This document shows positions 1 through 12,414 of a DNA stretch of 64,000 nt, piece after piece; position 1 is the first letter of the stretch, and every line of letters starts with the position of its first letter. The notes under the pieces were generated by a model. It was not told where the DNA came from. It did no database searches and was given only the letters and a program-made list of their open reading frames with translations. The DNA comes from Candidatus Enterovibrio altilux (GTDB lineage Bacteria > Pseudomonadota > Gammaproteobacteria > Enterobacterales > Vibrionaceae): contig NZ_CP020660.1 in the NCBI RefSeq assembly GCF_002381345.1, positions 62,001-126,000 of the forward strand, written 5' to 3'. The position numbers and the translations under genes are program-made.

Positions 1-278
1 AGCTCACCAGTTGGCTCACCACCGCCATTTGGGCTAAGACAGTTCCAGTAAAGCGTGTGGTTCCACATTTGTGCTGCATTATTGAAAACAACACCAGTTG
101 ATGTCTTGACAATCTCTTCCAAAGATCGATTCTCAAGCTCTGTACCTTCAACTATGCTATTAAGTTTAACAACGTAAGCGTGGTGATGTTTACCGTAGTG
201 ATATTCTATAGTCTCTTGAGACATATGTGGCTCAAGTGCATTTTTTTCGTAAGGGAGGACTGGTAGTTGAAATGCCAT
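1..278 (-). CDS. sodB: Iron superoxide dismutase, N-terminal part (cut by window edge)
   Basis: Cytoplasmic Fe-superoxide dismutase, which converts superoxide to peroxide and oxygen. Read on the minus strand from 278, the first 92 codons start MAFQLPVLPYEKNALEPHMS and continue with EYHYGKHHHAYV and NNAAQMWNHTLYWNCLSPNG, matching the N-terminal helical domain of SodB including the metal-ligand histidines around residues 27 and 74. The C-terminal half lies outside the window. The start at 278 fits the family and has GGAG nine bases upstream. An in-frame ATG five codons further up (293) is possible but less likely. The gene is divergent from grxD with a spacer of about 245 bp, the usual Vibrio arrangement. 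It appears intact as far as visible. Confidence 0.93.
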   Translation of the reverse strand, partial: MAFQLPVLPYEKNALEPHMSQETIEYHYGKHHHAYVVKLNSIVEGTELENRSLEEIVKTSTGVVFNNAAQMWNHTLYWNCLSPNGGGEPTGE

Positions 279-523
279 TACTTGATTCTCCATGATGGTG
301 GGGTTTCCCCCTAACATTATTGCTTCCTGTAGATTTTCTATACACTACATGAGTCGACGTTTCTACTTATAGACTGACTGCAAAGAAGTTTAACAAGTTT
401 TTACTGTATGAAAAGAATAATTTAAAAATTTATAAATATGCCTTTATAGTTTTTAGATGTTTTTTTATACTCTTTTTCCAGTTAAAATTGATATTATCGT
501 CACACTTGATGTTCGAGGAAGTA

Positions 524-865
524 ATGAAAACTATTGATAAAATTAAACAACAAATTGAAAAAAATACGATTTTACTTTATATGAAAGGTTCACCTAAGCA
601 ACCGAGTTGTGGCTTTTCTTCTCAATCCAGTCAAACACTAATAGCATGTGGTGAAAAATTTGCTTACGTAGATATTTTGCAAAATCCCGATATTCGCGCT
701 GAATTACCAGTATATGCGGAGTGGCCAACTTTTCCACAGCTTTGGATTGAAGGAGAGTTGATTGGTGGTTGTGATATCATTTTGGAAATGTTCCAAAAAG
801 GCGAGCTCCAGTCAATCGTCAAAAATGCTGCAGCACGTCGTGACAATGAAAAAATAATTAAGTGA
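524..865 (+). CDS. grxD: Monothiol glutaredoxin 4 (Grx4/GrxD)
   Basis: Monothiol CGFS glutaredoxin that carries and delivers [2Fe-2S] clusters with BolA-type partners in the cytoplasm. The 113-residue product has the CGFS active site at residues 29-32 preceded by KGSP, then the FAYVDILQNPDIRAELP and WPTFPQLWIEGELIGGCDI segments typical of Grx4. A longer frame begins at a TTG at 488, but the ATG at 524 follows GAGG at good spacing and gives the family's usual N-terminus, so I chose it. Divergent from sodB. An IS5-family relic begins only about 11 bp after the stop codon. Length is normal (E. coli 115 residues). Confidence 0.95.
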   Translation: MKTIDKIKQQIEKNTILLYMKGSPKQPSCGFSSQSSQTLIACGEKFAYVDILQNPDIRAELPVYAEWPTFPQLWIEGELIGGCDIILEMFQKGELQSIVKNAAARRDNEKIIK

Positions 866-876
866 ATTTTGAATTA

Positions 877-2183
877 TATTTCCTAAATCAGAGAACCAAA
901 CTATTAAGTAATAGTAGCTTATTAATGTTTTGAATTGATGAAAAAGGCATTTAGCTATGGAATCAAACTAAACAACAACATCAAAAAATATTAGTTTAGT
1001 GAGTGATGTAGCCATTACGATAACTCTCATGGACTTTGTTTCTTCATGCAAGTTTAAATAACACATCACAACACTAGGAACGGTTAGACAATCGCTTTTG
1101 TGTAGCTATACTGAATCTGGTCAGCTTATTTAACATTATTTATTATTGCGAGGTTTCTCTAATCTGAGCATTGTGATCCCTCAAACTCAATATCTCTCCG
1201 AATAATTGTTTTGATGTAAAATATTGCCGTCTTTGATAAGGAACGTTTGTGGTAACTATACCCCCCACTGTTCAGGCTGAGGTGAACCGTATAATTACTG
1301 GTAATTGATCACTAAATTACACAGATTATTTCGTTTTTAAAAAGTTGTTCTTTTTCTTGATGAGATGAGTGAAACCGCTCGTTTAATACGAGCGGTTTCA
1401 TAGCATTGCTTGGTATCGTAGGCACTCTCGCCTAATATTTTATGAATTTTCCGGCGGGTCTGTTTGAATAAGTTAGGTAGCACTTTATCGTCAGTTACAT
1501 TTGATGAGCTTAACTCAGCAGTAATGATTGCATGCGTATTTATATTTACCACTTCATGCAACTTGCGCCAGACTCACCATTTACTGTTAGTGCCATGCTT
1601 TCTTACTTTCCATTCTCTTTCACCGTAGACTTTGAGTCCTGTAAAATCCATAGCTAAATGTTAGATGGTTCCTGTATTCTTTGTTTTGAACATGACGTTA
1701 ATTATTTTGGCTCGCTTGCTGACGCATGAATAATAAGGGTATGACAATGACAGCTTAACTAATTAAAAATAGAATTTATGAATCCTTTCAGACCTCTCAA
1801 TGGCATTGAAAATACGCGTTTATCCATGAAGGATGTAGTCATGGCTAAGTCGTTAAATAAAGGAGGTCTGCCATCATTACCCGACTTAGTTTAGTTCTAT
1901 AGCTGAATGGCTTCCTAATTAATTCAGGCTGTTAGTGAGCCGCCATTGGTTAAAGCTTGATATATTGCCTCCAGTTAGCTGTTTAGAACATTAATTGATA
2001 ATTGAGCACTCTCATTTAGGAAACAAAAAGCTAAGGAATCATAACGTTCAGATGAGCGGAACTTACGGGATGGCAAAAACGTTAGATAGGCTGAGAGGGT
2101 TAGATATACTTAATACGAAAATGATCTTTTGTAATTTGTCATGTTGGGATTTGCTGTTTGCACTGGAATTAGGGAACAAAGTT
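877..2183 (-). mobile_element. Nested IS5-family relic: minus copy inside pieces of a plus copy
   Basis: Three pieces. 877-1031 is the internally deleted left part of a plus-oriented element, beginning TTTCCTAAATCAG. At 1032-2031 follows a nearly complete minus-oriented copy with eroded terminal repeats (GGACTTTGTTTCTT on the left, TTTAGGAAACAAAA on the right). 2031-2183 is the last 150 bp of a plus copy, ending GAATTAGGGAACAAAG. The transposase is full of stops; the longest open piece is 74 codons. The family is IS5 (IS903-like), assigned from pieced readings such as GLKVYGEGEW, WRKLHLAVD and SADGAYDT. The minus copy followed by a short plus tail is the chimeric form described in the findings. 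Confidence 0.85.
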
Positions 2184-4679
<2,496 letters not shown>

Positions 4680-5138
4680 GTCATACATTTTTAAATGAAA
4701 TCGATAGTATTGGTTTCATGCTGATTGTTGCGAAGATTGAATGGTTCCAAAAGGGCTTCATAAGAGATTTAAATGTTGGCGAAGCTCATTTTTTATGTCT
4801 AAGTTTTGAAAAAAGTATAGGTTACTGCCGAGTTTTGCCAAGACCACGATATTAATACGTTTCCAAAACATATTTCTTTAAAGTGAGTCTAAAAAGCGAT
4901 TAAATAAACTGGCTACATTGAGGTGCATAAACGACGTTATCATGCTGAGTAACTAGTTTAGGAATTGGGCTACTGCGTACTATTAAAAGTATCTGTCATA
5001 AGTTCATCATGTTGAAATTTACTATTCAAACTCACATGAGGAAACAAAACCTACTTGTATTACAGTTAGCGTCCTGCTTTCTAGATGTCTCAATGTCAGT
5101 CTAGCGCCTTAAAACATAACTTTAAAAGGAAGAAATTT
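4680..5138. other. Spacer with eroded IS right end
   Basis: Bases 4891-5050 hold an eroded right end of a plus-oriented IS5-family copy: GCGATTAAATAAACTGGC corresponds to the consensus GCGTTAAATAAGCTGAC, and the end reads CATGAGGAAACAAAAC. Between them is unrelated sequence. Upstream, 4718-4855 is a 45-codon open frame on the plus strand (starting MLIVAKIEWFQKGF) with no clear ribosome site. I do not recognise it and it may be chance or a gene scrap. No terminator is visible after ligA. Confidence 0.5.
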
Positions 5139-5489
5139 ATGAGTACAGTGGTTTACGGAATTAAGAATTGTAACACCATAAAAAAAGTCCTTATATGGCT
5201 AGAAGCTAAAAATCAACCCTTTTCATTTCACGATTATCGTAAAAATGGCATTAATCAAAATATGCTTAAAAAATTTATAAAAGAGCTTGGCTGGGAAAGA
5301 CTTGTTAATAAACAAGGCACTATTTTTCGCGCATTGTCCAAAGAACAAAAAAATAATTTAAATGAATTTAATGCTATTGCGTTAATGTTAATTCAACCGA
5401 CCATTATAAAACGCCCTGTACTGGAACATGAAGGCCACTATTATCTTGGCTTTAAACTGGATGAGTATGCTGTCATTTTTGGTGAATAA
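5139..5489 (+). CDS. yffB: ArsC/Spx-family thioredoxin-fold protein (YffB-like)
   Basis: A 116-residue member of the arsenate reductase/Spx family. It has a single N-terminal cysteine at residue 11 in YGIKNCNTIKK, then FHDYRKNGI and the ...KRPVLEHEG..YLGFK strand near the C-terminus, as in E. coli YffB and its Vibrio orthologs. Its physiological reaction is not settled; a glutathione-linked thiol role has been suggested for the family. An upstream GTG/ATG at 5085 would add 18 unrelated residues. The ATG at 5139 with AAAGGAAG upstream gives the conserved start MSTVVYGIKNC. dapE follows 66 bp downstream on the same strand, the same pairing as in enterics and vibrios, so the two are probably cotranscribed. 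Confidence 0.88.
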   Translation: MSTVVYGIKNCNTIKKVLIWLEAKNQPFSFHDYRKNGINQNMLKKFIKELGWERLVNKQGTIFRALSKEQKNNLNEFNAIALMLIQPTIIKRPVLEHEGHYYLGFKLDEYAVIFGE

Positions 5490-5555
5490 CGCCATCAAAA
5501 ATAGTAGAATTTAATTCGTAGTATTTAAATAAATTACGAGGATGCACATCCCCCC

Positions 5556-6692
5556 ATGACAGACAGTGCTGTATTATCTTTAGCTAAAAATTTAATCAAG
5601 CGTCCATCCGTAACCCCTATAGATGGAGGATGCCAAGAACTCATGATCCAACGACTTGAAAAAATACATTTTACTGTCGAACGGATGGTATTTGAAGATA
5701 CTACTAATCTATGGGCCCGCCGAGGTACTAAAGCCCCATTATTCGCTTTTGCCGGTCATACTGATGTTGTTCCATCTGGCCCTGTCGAGCAATGGCACAC
5801 ACCTCCGTTTGAACCAACAATCATTGAAGGATATCTGTATGGCCGTGGTGCAGCAGATATGAAAGGTTCTTTGGCGGCCATGGTGGTTGCTACTGAACGT
5901 TTTGTGGCAGAGAACCCAATTTACACTGGCTCATTGGCGTTTCTTATCACGTCTGATGAAGAAGGTTCGTTTATAAATGGCACTACTCGAGTGGTTGATA
6001 CCTTGGTAAAACGCAATGAAATTATTGATATGTGTATCGTGGGCGAACCTTCAAGCACAAATGTCGTAGGAGATGTAATAAAGAATGGCCGACGCGGTTC
6101 AATCACGGGCGACCTCATCGTCAAAGGAATTCAAGGCCACGTTGCTTACCCACAACTGGCACGCAACCCTATCCATCAAGTACTTCCTGCATTGGCTGAA
6201 CTTGCGAGTATGCTATGGGATAATGGAAATGAGTACTTTCCACCAACCAGCTTTCAAATTTCAAATTTAGCAGCAGGAACAGGCGTGAGTAATGTTATTC
6301 CCGGCAATTTTCAGGTGCAATTTAATTTACGTTTCAGTACAGAGTTAACCGCTGATAACATTAAATCACGTATTTATGCTGTGCTTAATAAACATAATCT
6401 GGAATATGATTTAGCTTGGACATTCAGTGGTTATCCCTTTTTAACAGATACAGGTACATTGCTTGATGCAGTTGTTACCGCCGTTGATGAAGTGAACAAT
6501 CAAAAACCTCAATTGTTGACAACAGGTGGCACTTCTGATGGGCGTTTTATCGCGCGGATGGGTACTCAAGTCATTGAACTCGGACCAGTAAATACAACCA
6601 TCCACAAAGTCAATGAGTGCGTCAGCATAGCTAATTTAGAAAAGCTATCTAACATGTATCAAAAAGTATTGAAAAAAATATTAGTACAATAA
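5556..6692 (+). CDS. dapE: Succinyl-diaminopimelate desuccinylase DapE
   Basis: Zinc aminopeptidase-family enzyme that hydrolyses N-succinyl-L,L-diaminopimelate to L,L-DAP and succinate in the lysine and peptidoglycan pathway. Metal and catalytic residues are in place: His68 and Asp70 ([10 protein letters not shown]), Asp101 ([10 protein letters not shown]), Glu135/Glu136 (SDEEG), and the late GGTSDGRF motif with its histidine partner in TTIHKVNE. The 378 residues match the usual 375-380. The start ATG at 5556 follows GAGGATG about 12 bases upstream. It follows the YffB-like gene and precedes a long IS-filled gap. No defect visible. Confidence 0.96.
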   Translation: MTDSAVLSLAKNLIKRPSVTPIDGGCQELMIQRLEKIHFTVERMVFEDTTNLWARRGTKAPLFAFAGHTDVVPSGPVEQWHTPPFEPTIIEGYLYGRGAADMKGSLAAMVVATERFVAENPIYTGSLAFLITSDEEGSFINGTTRVVDTLVKRNEIIDMCIVGEPSSTNVVGDVIKNGRRGSITGDLIVKGIQGHVAYPQLARNPIHQVLPALAELASMLWDNGNEYFPPTSFQISNLAAGTGVSNVIPGNFQVQFNLRFSTELTADNIKSRIYAVLNKHNLEYDLAWTFSGYPFLTDTGTLLDAVVTAVDEVNNQKPQLLTTGGTSDGRFIARMGTQVIELGPVNTTIHKVNECVSIANLEKLSNMYQKVLKKILVQ

Positions 6693-6742
6693 GTTAGACT
6701 ACTGTTGATTTAAAAAGTCAAATTTAGGATTATTATTAATTA

Positions 6743-7827
6743 GGCTTTGTTTCTTAATTTGAATTGAGATAGCAAATCCTCACATGATTAACGATTAAAC
6801 CATTACTTTCGTGTTAGGCATGCCTAGTCTTGCCAGTTTGTTTAATGCTTTTATCATAGCGTAGGTTTCATTAATCTGCATTGTATGATTCCTGAGACTT
6901 AATGTCCCTCTCAGTCGTTTTTTGACTAAAACCATTGCTGTCTTTGCCATGGAACGTTTATGGAAATCGGCTTTATTTTCTAAATAATGGAGCTAAATTT
7001 TTAAGCAATATTCTAAATAGTTAGGTTCGCTTAAATATTCAGATCTATGATAATCTTCACTACAAAACAACGAACTGGAAGCAGCATAATCAAACTGTAA
7101 TCAATTGTGACTCACTAACATTCTGGGTTCATGAAGAAGCTAATCAGCCATGAAATCAAACGAAGCAGGATAATAATGGGAGACCTCATTTATTTAATAC
7201 TTAGTCATTGATTCTATGAAGCTCAAAATCTGCGGTGAAGCAAAATGGAAAGTAAAAAAAAGATGGTACTGATGGGAAACGGCGAGTCTGACAAAAGCGG
7301 CATTTAACAGTAGATATAAATACGCTTGAAATCATTGCTACTGAGTGAAGTGTATCAAATGTGACTGATGATGAAGTGCTACTTACTTACTCATACAACC
7401 CCGCCGCAAAATTAATGAAATATCAGCCGATGGTGCTTATGACACCAGACAATGTGTGAAACCGTTCATATTAAACGAACGATTTCACTCATCCCACCAA
7501 GGCAAAAAATAATTTTTTGAAAACGAAATTATCCGCGTAATTTAAAGGTTAGTTACCAGAAGTTATACGGTTCAAATCAGCATTGAAAAACGAAATATGA
7601 TTATACTACACGCTCCTTACCAGAGACGGCAAAGTTTCGAATTAAAAAAATTTCTGTAAGGATATTGAGCTTAAAGAATTACAATGCTTAGATTAGTTAA
7701 TTCTACGTCATAATGAAAATGTTAAATAAGCTGATATAGCTAGTAAGTATGTTTAAAACGCAAACAAGAGTTTAATAGTGAATCATGTTGAGATTGGCGA
7801 TCTGAACTCTAAGTAAGAAATAAGACC
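6743..7827 (+). mobile_element. Composite IS5-family relic (inverted 3' arm plus deleted plus copy)
   Basis: Bases 6743-6968 are an inverted copy of the terminal 225 bp of the element, starting GGCTTTGTTTCTTAATTTGA and running to GGAACGTTTATGG. It is joined directly to a plus-oriented copy at 6969-7827 that starts GGCTTTATTTTCTAAAT and ends near AAGTAAGAAATAAGACC. The plus copy lacks about 210 bp between two copies of ACTTAGCCATT (here ACTTAGTCATTGATTC near 7201), consistent with slippage between direct repeats. The transposase is non-functional. Same architecture as 9229-10445, 42063-43332 and 48535-49767. Confidence 0.85.
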
Positions 7828-8289
7828 ACTTAAAGCATAAATTAATAAGTTAGTTCTCTGATTGAGAGAGCACAGTCCAATAAAAGCATACACGAAGATT
7901 AATCACGATTTTTAAAGAGCTAAAAATCAATAGTGGTATCTTATTTTCACCTACAACGTTATATAGATATAGTACATAATATTTTAGTTTGCACGTAAAT
8001 ATCATGCATTCACTATGATGTGGCCATGCAGCGATTTCTTTTTTAAAAGCTTGCTCTAGTTGCAGAACATACTTTAAGACTCAGCGATTCAATGTGGCAT
8101 AATTCATGCCTAGCTTACGCGCTGGAAACATATATTCGAGATCATAAACTCTTAATTGGTAAGCAATATATAGTTAAAACTAACAAGAATAAACGATAAA
8201 GAAGCCTATATTTTTTAAACCATGATCAACTTATTGTATTATGATTAGCTGAGGGCTAAGTTTTTATTTTGAATTTATATAATGTAAAA
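7828..8289. other. Spacer with no intact gene
   Basis: AT-rich spacer downstream of ribA (which runs leftward) and after the IS relic. Apart from the IS6-like transposase scrap at about 8017-8155 and a roughly 25-bp motif near 8214-8240 (TAAACCATGATCAACTTATT) that recurs at 22634 and 39210, I see nothing interpretable. No clear terminator for ribA. Confidence 0.5.
8017..8155 (-). pseudogene. IS6-like transposase fragment with nonsense codon
   Basis: Read on the minus strand, the stretch gives MFPARKLGMNYATLNR, then a TGA stop, then VLKYVLQLEQAFKKEIAAW. Restoring one base (TGA to TGG) gives the helix-turn-helix NYATLNRWVLKY..LEQAFKK, which resembles the N-terminal domain of IS6-family transposases (typical reading HATLNRWV.KY.P.LE..F). 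Only about 45 codons are visible and the catalytic domain is absent. It is separate from the IS5-type relics. A different transposase family with a similar helix-turn-helix is possible. Confidence 0.45.
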
Positions 8290-8886
8290 TTAAAGTGTTA
8301 ACTTGTGCTTACCGTAAGATATCTTAGCTTGCAAATATTGTCTATTATCGTTTTTTAAATGTGCTTTAGTGCCAATTACATCACTTAGTTCAATTCCATA
8401 TTCTTGAATTTCTTTTATTTTTTTTGGATTATTTGTGATAAGTTGAATTACTGTTACTCCAAGCGCTTTCAACATGTCTGCCGCATCTTCAAAGCTACGC
8501 AAGTCATCTGGAAAACCCAAATAATTATTCGCCTGATATGTATCCATACCCGAGCTTTGAAGCCCATAAGCATCAAGCTTATTATACAAGCCAATACCTC
8601 TTCCCTCTTGACGTAGATAAAGCAAGATACCACCTTGCTCACCCATCTTTTGAATCGTTTCTTCTAACTGTTCGCCACAATCACAACGAGAAGAGTGGAA
8701 AACATCCCCAGTAAGGCATTCGGAGTGAATGCGAACCAATGGTGTATCTTGAAACTGATCAACATTTTTAAAGATGATAGCGACGTGCTCATTCTCCGTG
8801 TTTAGACCTTCAAACGACAGAATTTCTGCGGGGGTTTGACTGCCTACACCCACATTCAAAGCAATCCTTGCTCTTATTTTTGCCAT
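8290..8886 (-). CDS. ribA: GTP cyclohydrolase II (riboflavin biosynthesis)
   Basis: Converts GTP to 2,5-diamino-6-ribosylamino-pyrimidinone 5'-phosphate, the first step of riboflavin synthesis. Zinc ligands Cys57, Cys68 and Cys70 sit in [10 protein letters not shown] and SSRCDCG; the catalytic stretch [15 protein letters not shown] and [11 protein letters not shown] are present. The frame opens at 8928, but the family start MAKIRARI corresponds to the ATG at 8886, which has GAGAA about 10 bases upstream, giving 198 residues. The sequence resembles the Vibrio RibA paralog type (ARI..VG......AEILSF) more than the E. coli one. Monocistronic, flanked by decayed DNA on both sides. Confidence 0.92.
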   Translation of the reverse strand: MAKIRARIALNVGVGSQTPAEILSFEGLNTENEHVAIIFKNVDQFQDTPLVRIHSECLTGDVFHSSRCDCGEQLEETIQKMGEQGGILLYLRQEGRGIGLYNKLDAYGLQSSGMDTYQANNYLGFPDDLRSFEDAADMLKALGVTVIQLITNNPKKIKEIQEYGIELSDVIGTKAHLKNDNRQYLQAKISYGKHKLTL

Positions 8887-9094
8887 CGACTGTAATTCTC
8901 TTTTCATTCGGTTTTCACCGATATACACATTCTAGATCTCACAAGCCATGTACTTAGAACCATAAAATTATTACATTATAATATTTATTACAACATGATG
9001 GATAATCGTACCAGAACTCTAAACATACCGCCAATCAATCAACATCCACGTGATAATAATGTTCGAAAGCTATACTTTATAAAACTATCAATGC

Positions 9095-9227
9095 AAGCAT
9101 TTCAAGGCGATAGAAGGATGCCAAGCAACCATGGCAAAAAATTCAACTTTAACCACTAAGTTCACATCTATAATGGCTCCTTCGCCAATGCATACACCAG
9201 CTACATGACACTGTTGTCACCTATTAC
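9095..9227 (-). pseudogene. Hexapeptide-repeat acetyltransferase relic
   Basis: On the minus strand the bases just inside the IS boundary read VIGDNSVM in one frame and, after a one-base shift, AGVCIGEGAIIDVN..V, then FFAMVAWHPSIALKC and a stop. This is the left-handed beta-helix hexapeptide pattern (IG..... IGEGAII....V) followed by the usual end of xenobiotic/Vat-type acetyltransferases (Y.IVGG.PAK.I). The 5' part is missing because an IS5-family composite abuts it at 9229. A frameshift and lost residues make it a clear pseudogene. The substrate cannot be inferred. Confidence 0.5.
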
Positions 9228-9228
9228 A

Positions 9229-10445
9229 GGCTTTGTTTCCTAATGCAAGTTCAAATAGCAAATCCTCACATGATTAACTATTGAACAATCGCTTTTATGT
9301 TAGGTATATCTGGTCTTGTTAGCTTATTTAACGCTTTTATCATCGCGTCAGTTGCACTAGTCTGAGTTGTGTGATTCCCTAGGCTCACTGTTCCTCCCAG
9401 TAGTTTTTTGACTCGAACCATTGCTGTCTCTGTTAGGAAACGTTTATGATAACTGACCTTATTCCCTAAATAAGGGAACTAATTTCAACCAACACTCTAA
9501 ATAATTAAGATCGCTGAAATATTCAAGTTATGAATAGTTTCCGTTACAAAATAACTAACTGGGAGTAGTATAATCAAGCTTTAATCAACTGTGGTTCACT
9601 CACATTCTAGGTTAATGAAGAAGATATTTAGCTATGGAATCAAACTAAGCAGAGTAATCATGGGAGACCTCGTTTATTTAGCGACTTAGCCACTATGACG
9701 GCTCTCATGGTTAAATGCGTATTTTGTAATGCCATGGGGCAGTTTGCGAGGATTCCTCATTCTGCTTTCAAACTTGCTCAACTGCCATTGTCATGCTCCT
9801 ACTATTCATGCATTAACAAGCGAACCAAAACGGTTGATGCCACGTTCAAGACGAAGAATAAAGGAAGCACCCAGCTATTGATGCTACGGGACTAAAAGTC
9901 CACGGTGAAGGAGAATGGAAAGTAAAAAAGCATGGTACTGATAGAAAACGGCGAGTCTGGCGCAAGTACAGTAGATACAAATATGCATGGAGTCGTTGCA
10001 GCTGAGTTAAGTGTATCAAATGTGACTGACGGTGAAGTGTTACCTAAATTATTTAAACAGCCACGCTGCAAAATCAATGAAGTATAAGTCAATGGTACTT
10101 ACGGCACCAGCCAATGTTATGAAACCATTCGTATTAAACGAACGGTTTCACTCATACCATCAAGATTCGAGATGAATTACTAGAAGTTATACGATTCCAA
10201 GCAACATTGGAAAAGAGGTATGGTTACCATACACGTTCCTTATCAGAGACGGCAATATTTCGAGTTTAAAAACTATTAAAAAGAACATTGAGCTTAAGAG
10301 ATCATAATGCTCAGATTTGTGAAATTTACGCTATGATAAAAACGTTCAATAAGTTGACCTGGTTAGGTATGCCTAAAATAAAAGTGATTGTTTAATCGTT
10401 AATCATGTTAAAATTTTTATTTGAACTCAAATTAAGAAATAACAC
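9229..10445 (+). mobile_element. Composite IS5-family relic (inverted 3' arm plus full plus copy)
   Basis: An inverted 225-bp arm (9229-9454), beginning GGCTTTGTTTCCTAATGC and ending AAACGTTTATGATAACT, is fused to a nearly full-length plus copy (9455-10445; start GACCTTATTCCCTAAATAAG, eroded end CAAATTAAGAAATAA). Transposase pieces readable in the plus copy include MTALMVK, SCINKRTKTV and VKKHGTD, but frameshifts and stops break it; the longest open piece is 66 codons. The inner junction is the same as in the other composites. The left end truncates a relic acetyltransferase. Confidence 0.87.
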
Positions 10446-10446
10446 T

Positions 10447-10572
10447 GGTTTTTCCAGTAAATTAATCGAGAGTGATCCCTTTACTCATCAGGTCCATATC
10501 TTTCTCTATCAAGAAAATATTATTGAGTTTACTACAAACGATGTTGGTATCCGTAATTCAGCTCGAACTTGA
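10447..10572 (+). pseudogene. C-terminal scrap of an unidentified gene
   Basis: Directly after the IS relic the plus strand reads 41 codons without a stop: GFSSKLIESDPFTHQVHIF, then LYQENIIEFTTNDVGIRNSA, RT and a TGA. The residue mix looks like real protein, and the frame ends naturally, so I read it as the surviving tail of a gene whose 5' part was removed with the IS insertion. I do not recognise the family. It could also be a chance frame. No start codon or ribosome site is available. Confidence 0.3.
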
Positions 10573-10866
10573 GTGTTAAACATTATTATTAATGAGGTTT
10601 GTTTGTAGTTTTAAACATTTTAACAACACTGTGCAACTAAGCATCCTTTTAATATGCAGGAAATGGGATTCATCTACAAAGTGAATAAGTACCTCGTCTA
10701 AAAGCGATACTTCATATATGCGAGGATGAACGTATTGCTGTAATTTGAAGGCTCTACTCAAAATTAACAGCAGCTACAATTAGTATTCAGAAAAAGCTTA
10801 TACATTACGCAAGGAGCAAACCAATGAGTATATGACTGATTTTTATAAATCATAAAGTATAAAACC
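10573..10866. other. Spacer downstream of thiI
   Basis: No recognisable gene. A 61-codon minus-strand frame (10576-10761) contains QQYVHPRIYEVSLLDEVL but has no ribosome site or family match that I know. Near 10840-10856 there is a short imperfect AT hairpin (TGATTTTTATAAATCA) just beyond the thiI stop that might weakly terminate it. Confidence 0.35.
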
Positions 10867-12312
10867 CTATGGTCTATATACTTTAACGTTGTTAAAACCA
10901 TTTTCTTGCATATACATTGCTTGTAAACGACTCATAATACCATGATCACAGTAAAGTAAATATGTTTTATTTTGATCTAAATTACTAAATTTTGTTGCTA
11001 ATTTAAAAAATGGAATATGCGCTACTTCCACACCATCGATTTTTAATGTGCTATTGTCTTTTTCAGGACTACGAATATCCAAAATCACCGCATTAACTGG
11101 GATGTCTTTGATTAGCTCGACTTCTGGTGCTTTCTCAGTGCTTAGCTTTGCAATGTCACGAATATCGATAATACGCGCATTGTAAATAGCTTTGTTTAAC
11201 ACATCAAAGTTAAACTTAGCTTCTTCTATGTTTAACTTCGCTTTTTCAGCTTTGATGGTTGGCTTACGAGAAATTACGCCACAATATTCAGGCATGGTTT
11301 TAGCAAAATCTTCCGTACCTATATTACGCGCTAAATTAATGATATCTTCTTTGTCCCAATTGATCAGGGGACGAAGAATTAGTGTATCTGACACGTTGTC
11401 AATCATACGCAAGTTAGTGAGTGTTTGGCTTGAAACCTGTCCTAGTGCTTCGCCTGTGACTAATGCTTGAATATCGTACCTTTTTGCAACTTGAGATGCT
11501 GCACGAATAAACATGCGTTTAAGTACGACACCTATTTGACCATCCTCGACGTTTTCTAGAAGCTCAACTACAACAGGTTTAAAATCAATAGATACGAACT
11601 TTACTTTGGCAGAAGAACCAAATTTTTTCCAAAGGTAGTAAGCCGTTTGTTGAACACCTATTTCATGAATCGCACCACCAAGATTGAAAAAACAATAATG
11701 TACCTTACTACCACGTTTAATGTGCAGGTAGCTTGAAACACCTGAATCAAAACCACCAGAAATTAAGCTCAATACATCTTCTTGAGTTCCTAATGGAAAA
11801 CCACCCAAGCCTTTAAAACGTTCTCTAATAACGTTCACATTTTCTTTATCAACTTCCAAGCGAACCGTTATGTCAGGATTTTTCAATTGTACTCGTGCAG
11901 ATTTGACATATTGGTTTAAGTGATCACCTACGTAGCGCTCTACATCAATAGACGTAAATTCGTGATTACCACGGCGCTTAGCTCGGACGCAGAATGATTT
12001 GCCTTCAAGCTGATCACACACCGTCGCAGACACAATTTCATAGATATTGTGTAAATTTGTAAACGGTGTCTGTTCAACTTCTAGCACATGATGAATACCA
12101 GGAGTTTGGGTAAGCACTTCCAGTGCAATTTTGCGCTCAAAATCGTTTTTTAGGATAATTTCGATGTGATCACGCCGGTTGAATACAGCCATAGAATCTG
12201 ATTTTTTTTTAAGAATATTTCGGATGTTATTGTTTAAAATTTTCGTGAAGCGCTTCCGTACAGATTCACTTTTAACCATTACTTCTGGGTGAATTTTTAC
12301 AATAAATTTCAT
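10867..12312 (-). CDS. thiI: tRNA sulfurtransferase ThiI
   Basis: Makes 4-thiouridine at tRNA position 8 and supplies sulfur for the thiazole of thiamine. Domain order: N-terminal ferredoxin-like and THUMP region (residues 1-165), PP-loop ATP-binding motif SGGFDS at 185-190, the C-containing [12 protein letters not shown] loop, and a C-terminal rhodanese domain with catalytic Cys455 in [14 protein letters not shown]. The 481 residues end [11 protein letters not shown], as in E. coli (482). The rhodanese extension is kept, so the thiamine function is possible. It lies just downstream of pomB, about 100 bp apart, on the same strand. No obvious ribosome site. Confidence 0.96.
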   Translation of the reverse strand: MKFIVKIHPEVMVKSESVRKRFTKILNNNIRNILKKKSDSMAVFNRRDHIEIILKNDFERKIALEVLTQTPGIHHVLEVEQTPFTNLHNIYEIVSATVCDQLEGKSFCVRAKRRGNHEFTSIDVERYVGDHLNQYVKSARVQLKNPDITVRLEVDKENVNVIRERFKGLGGFPLGTQEDVLSLISGGFDSGVSSYLHIKRGSKVHYCFFNLGGAIHEIGVQQTAYYLWKKFGSSAKVKFVSIDFKPVVVELLENVEDGQIGVVLKRMFIRAASQVAKRYDIQALVTGEALGQVSSQTLTNLRMIDNVSDTLILRPLINWDKEDIINLARNIGTEDFAKTMPEYCGVISRKPTIKAEKAKLNIEEAKFNFDVLNKAIYNARIIDIRDIAKLSTEKAPEVELIKDIPVNAVILDIRSPEKDNSTLKIDGVEVAHIPFFKLATKFSNLDQNKTYLLYCDHGIMSRLQAMYMQENGFNNVKVYRP

Positions 12313-12414
12313 AATAGGTTTCGCTAAAACTACGATAAAGGCGTGAATTATACATTAAGCATAACGTATTCGATATGACCCAACACGAACGAAACAGTAG
12401 TTTTACCACTAACG

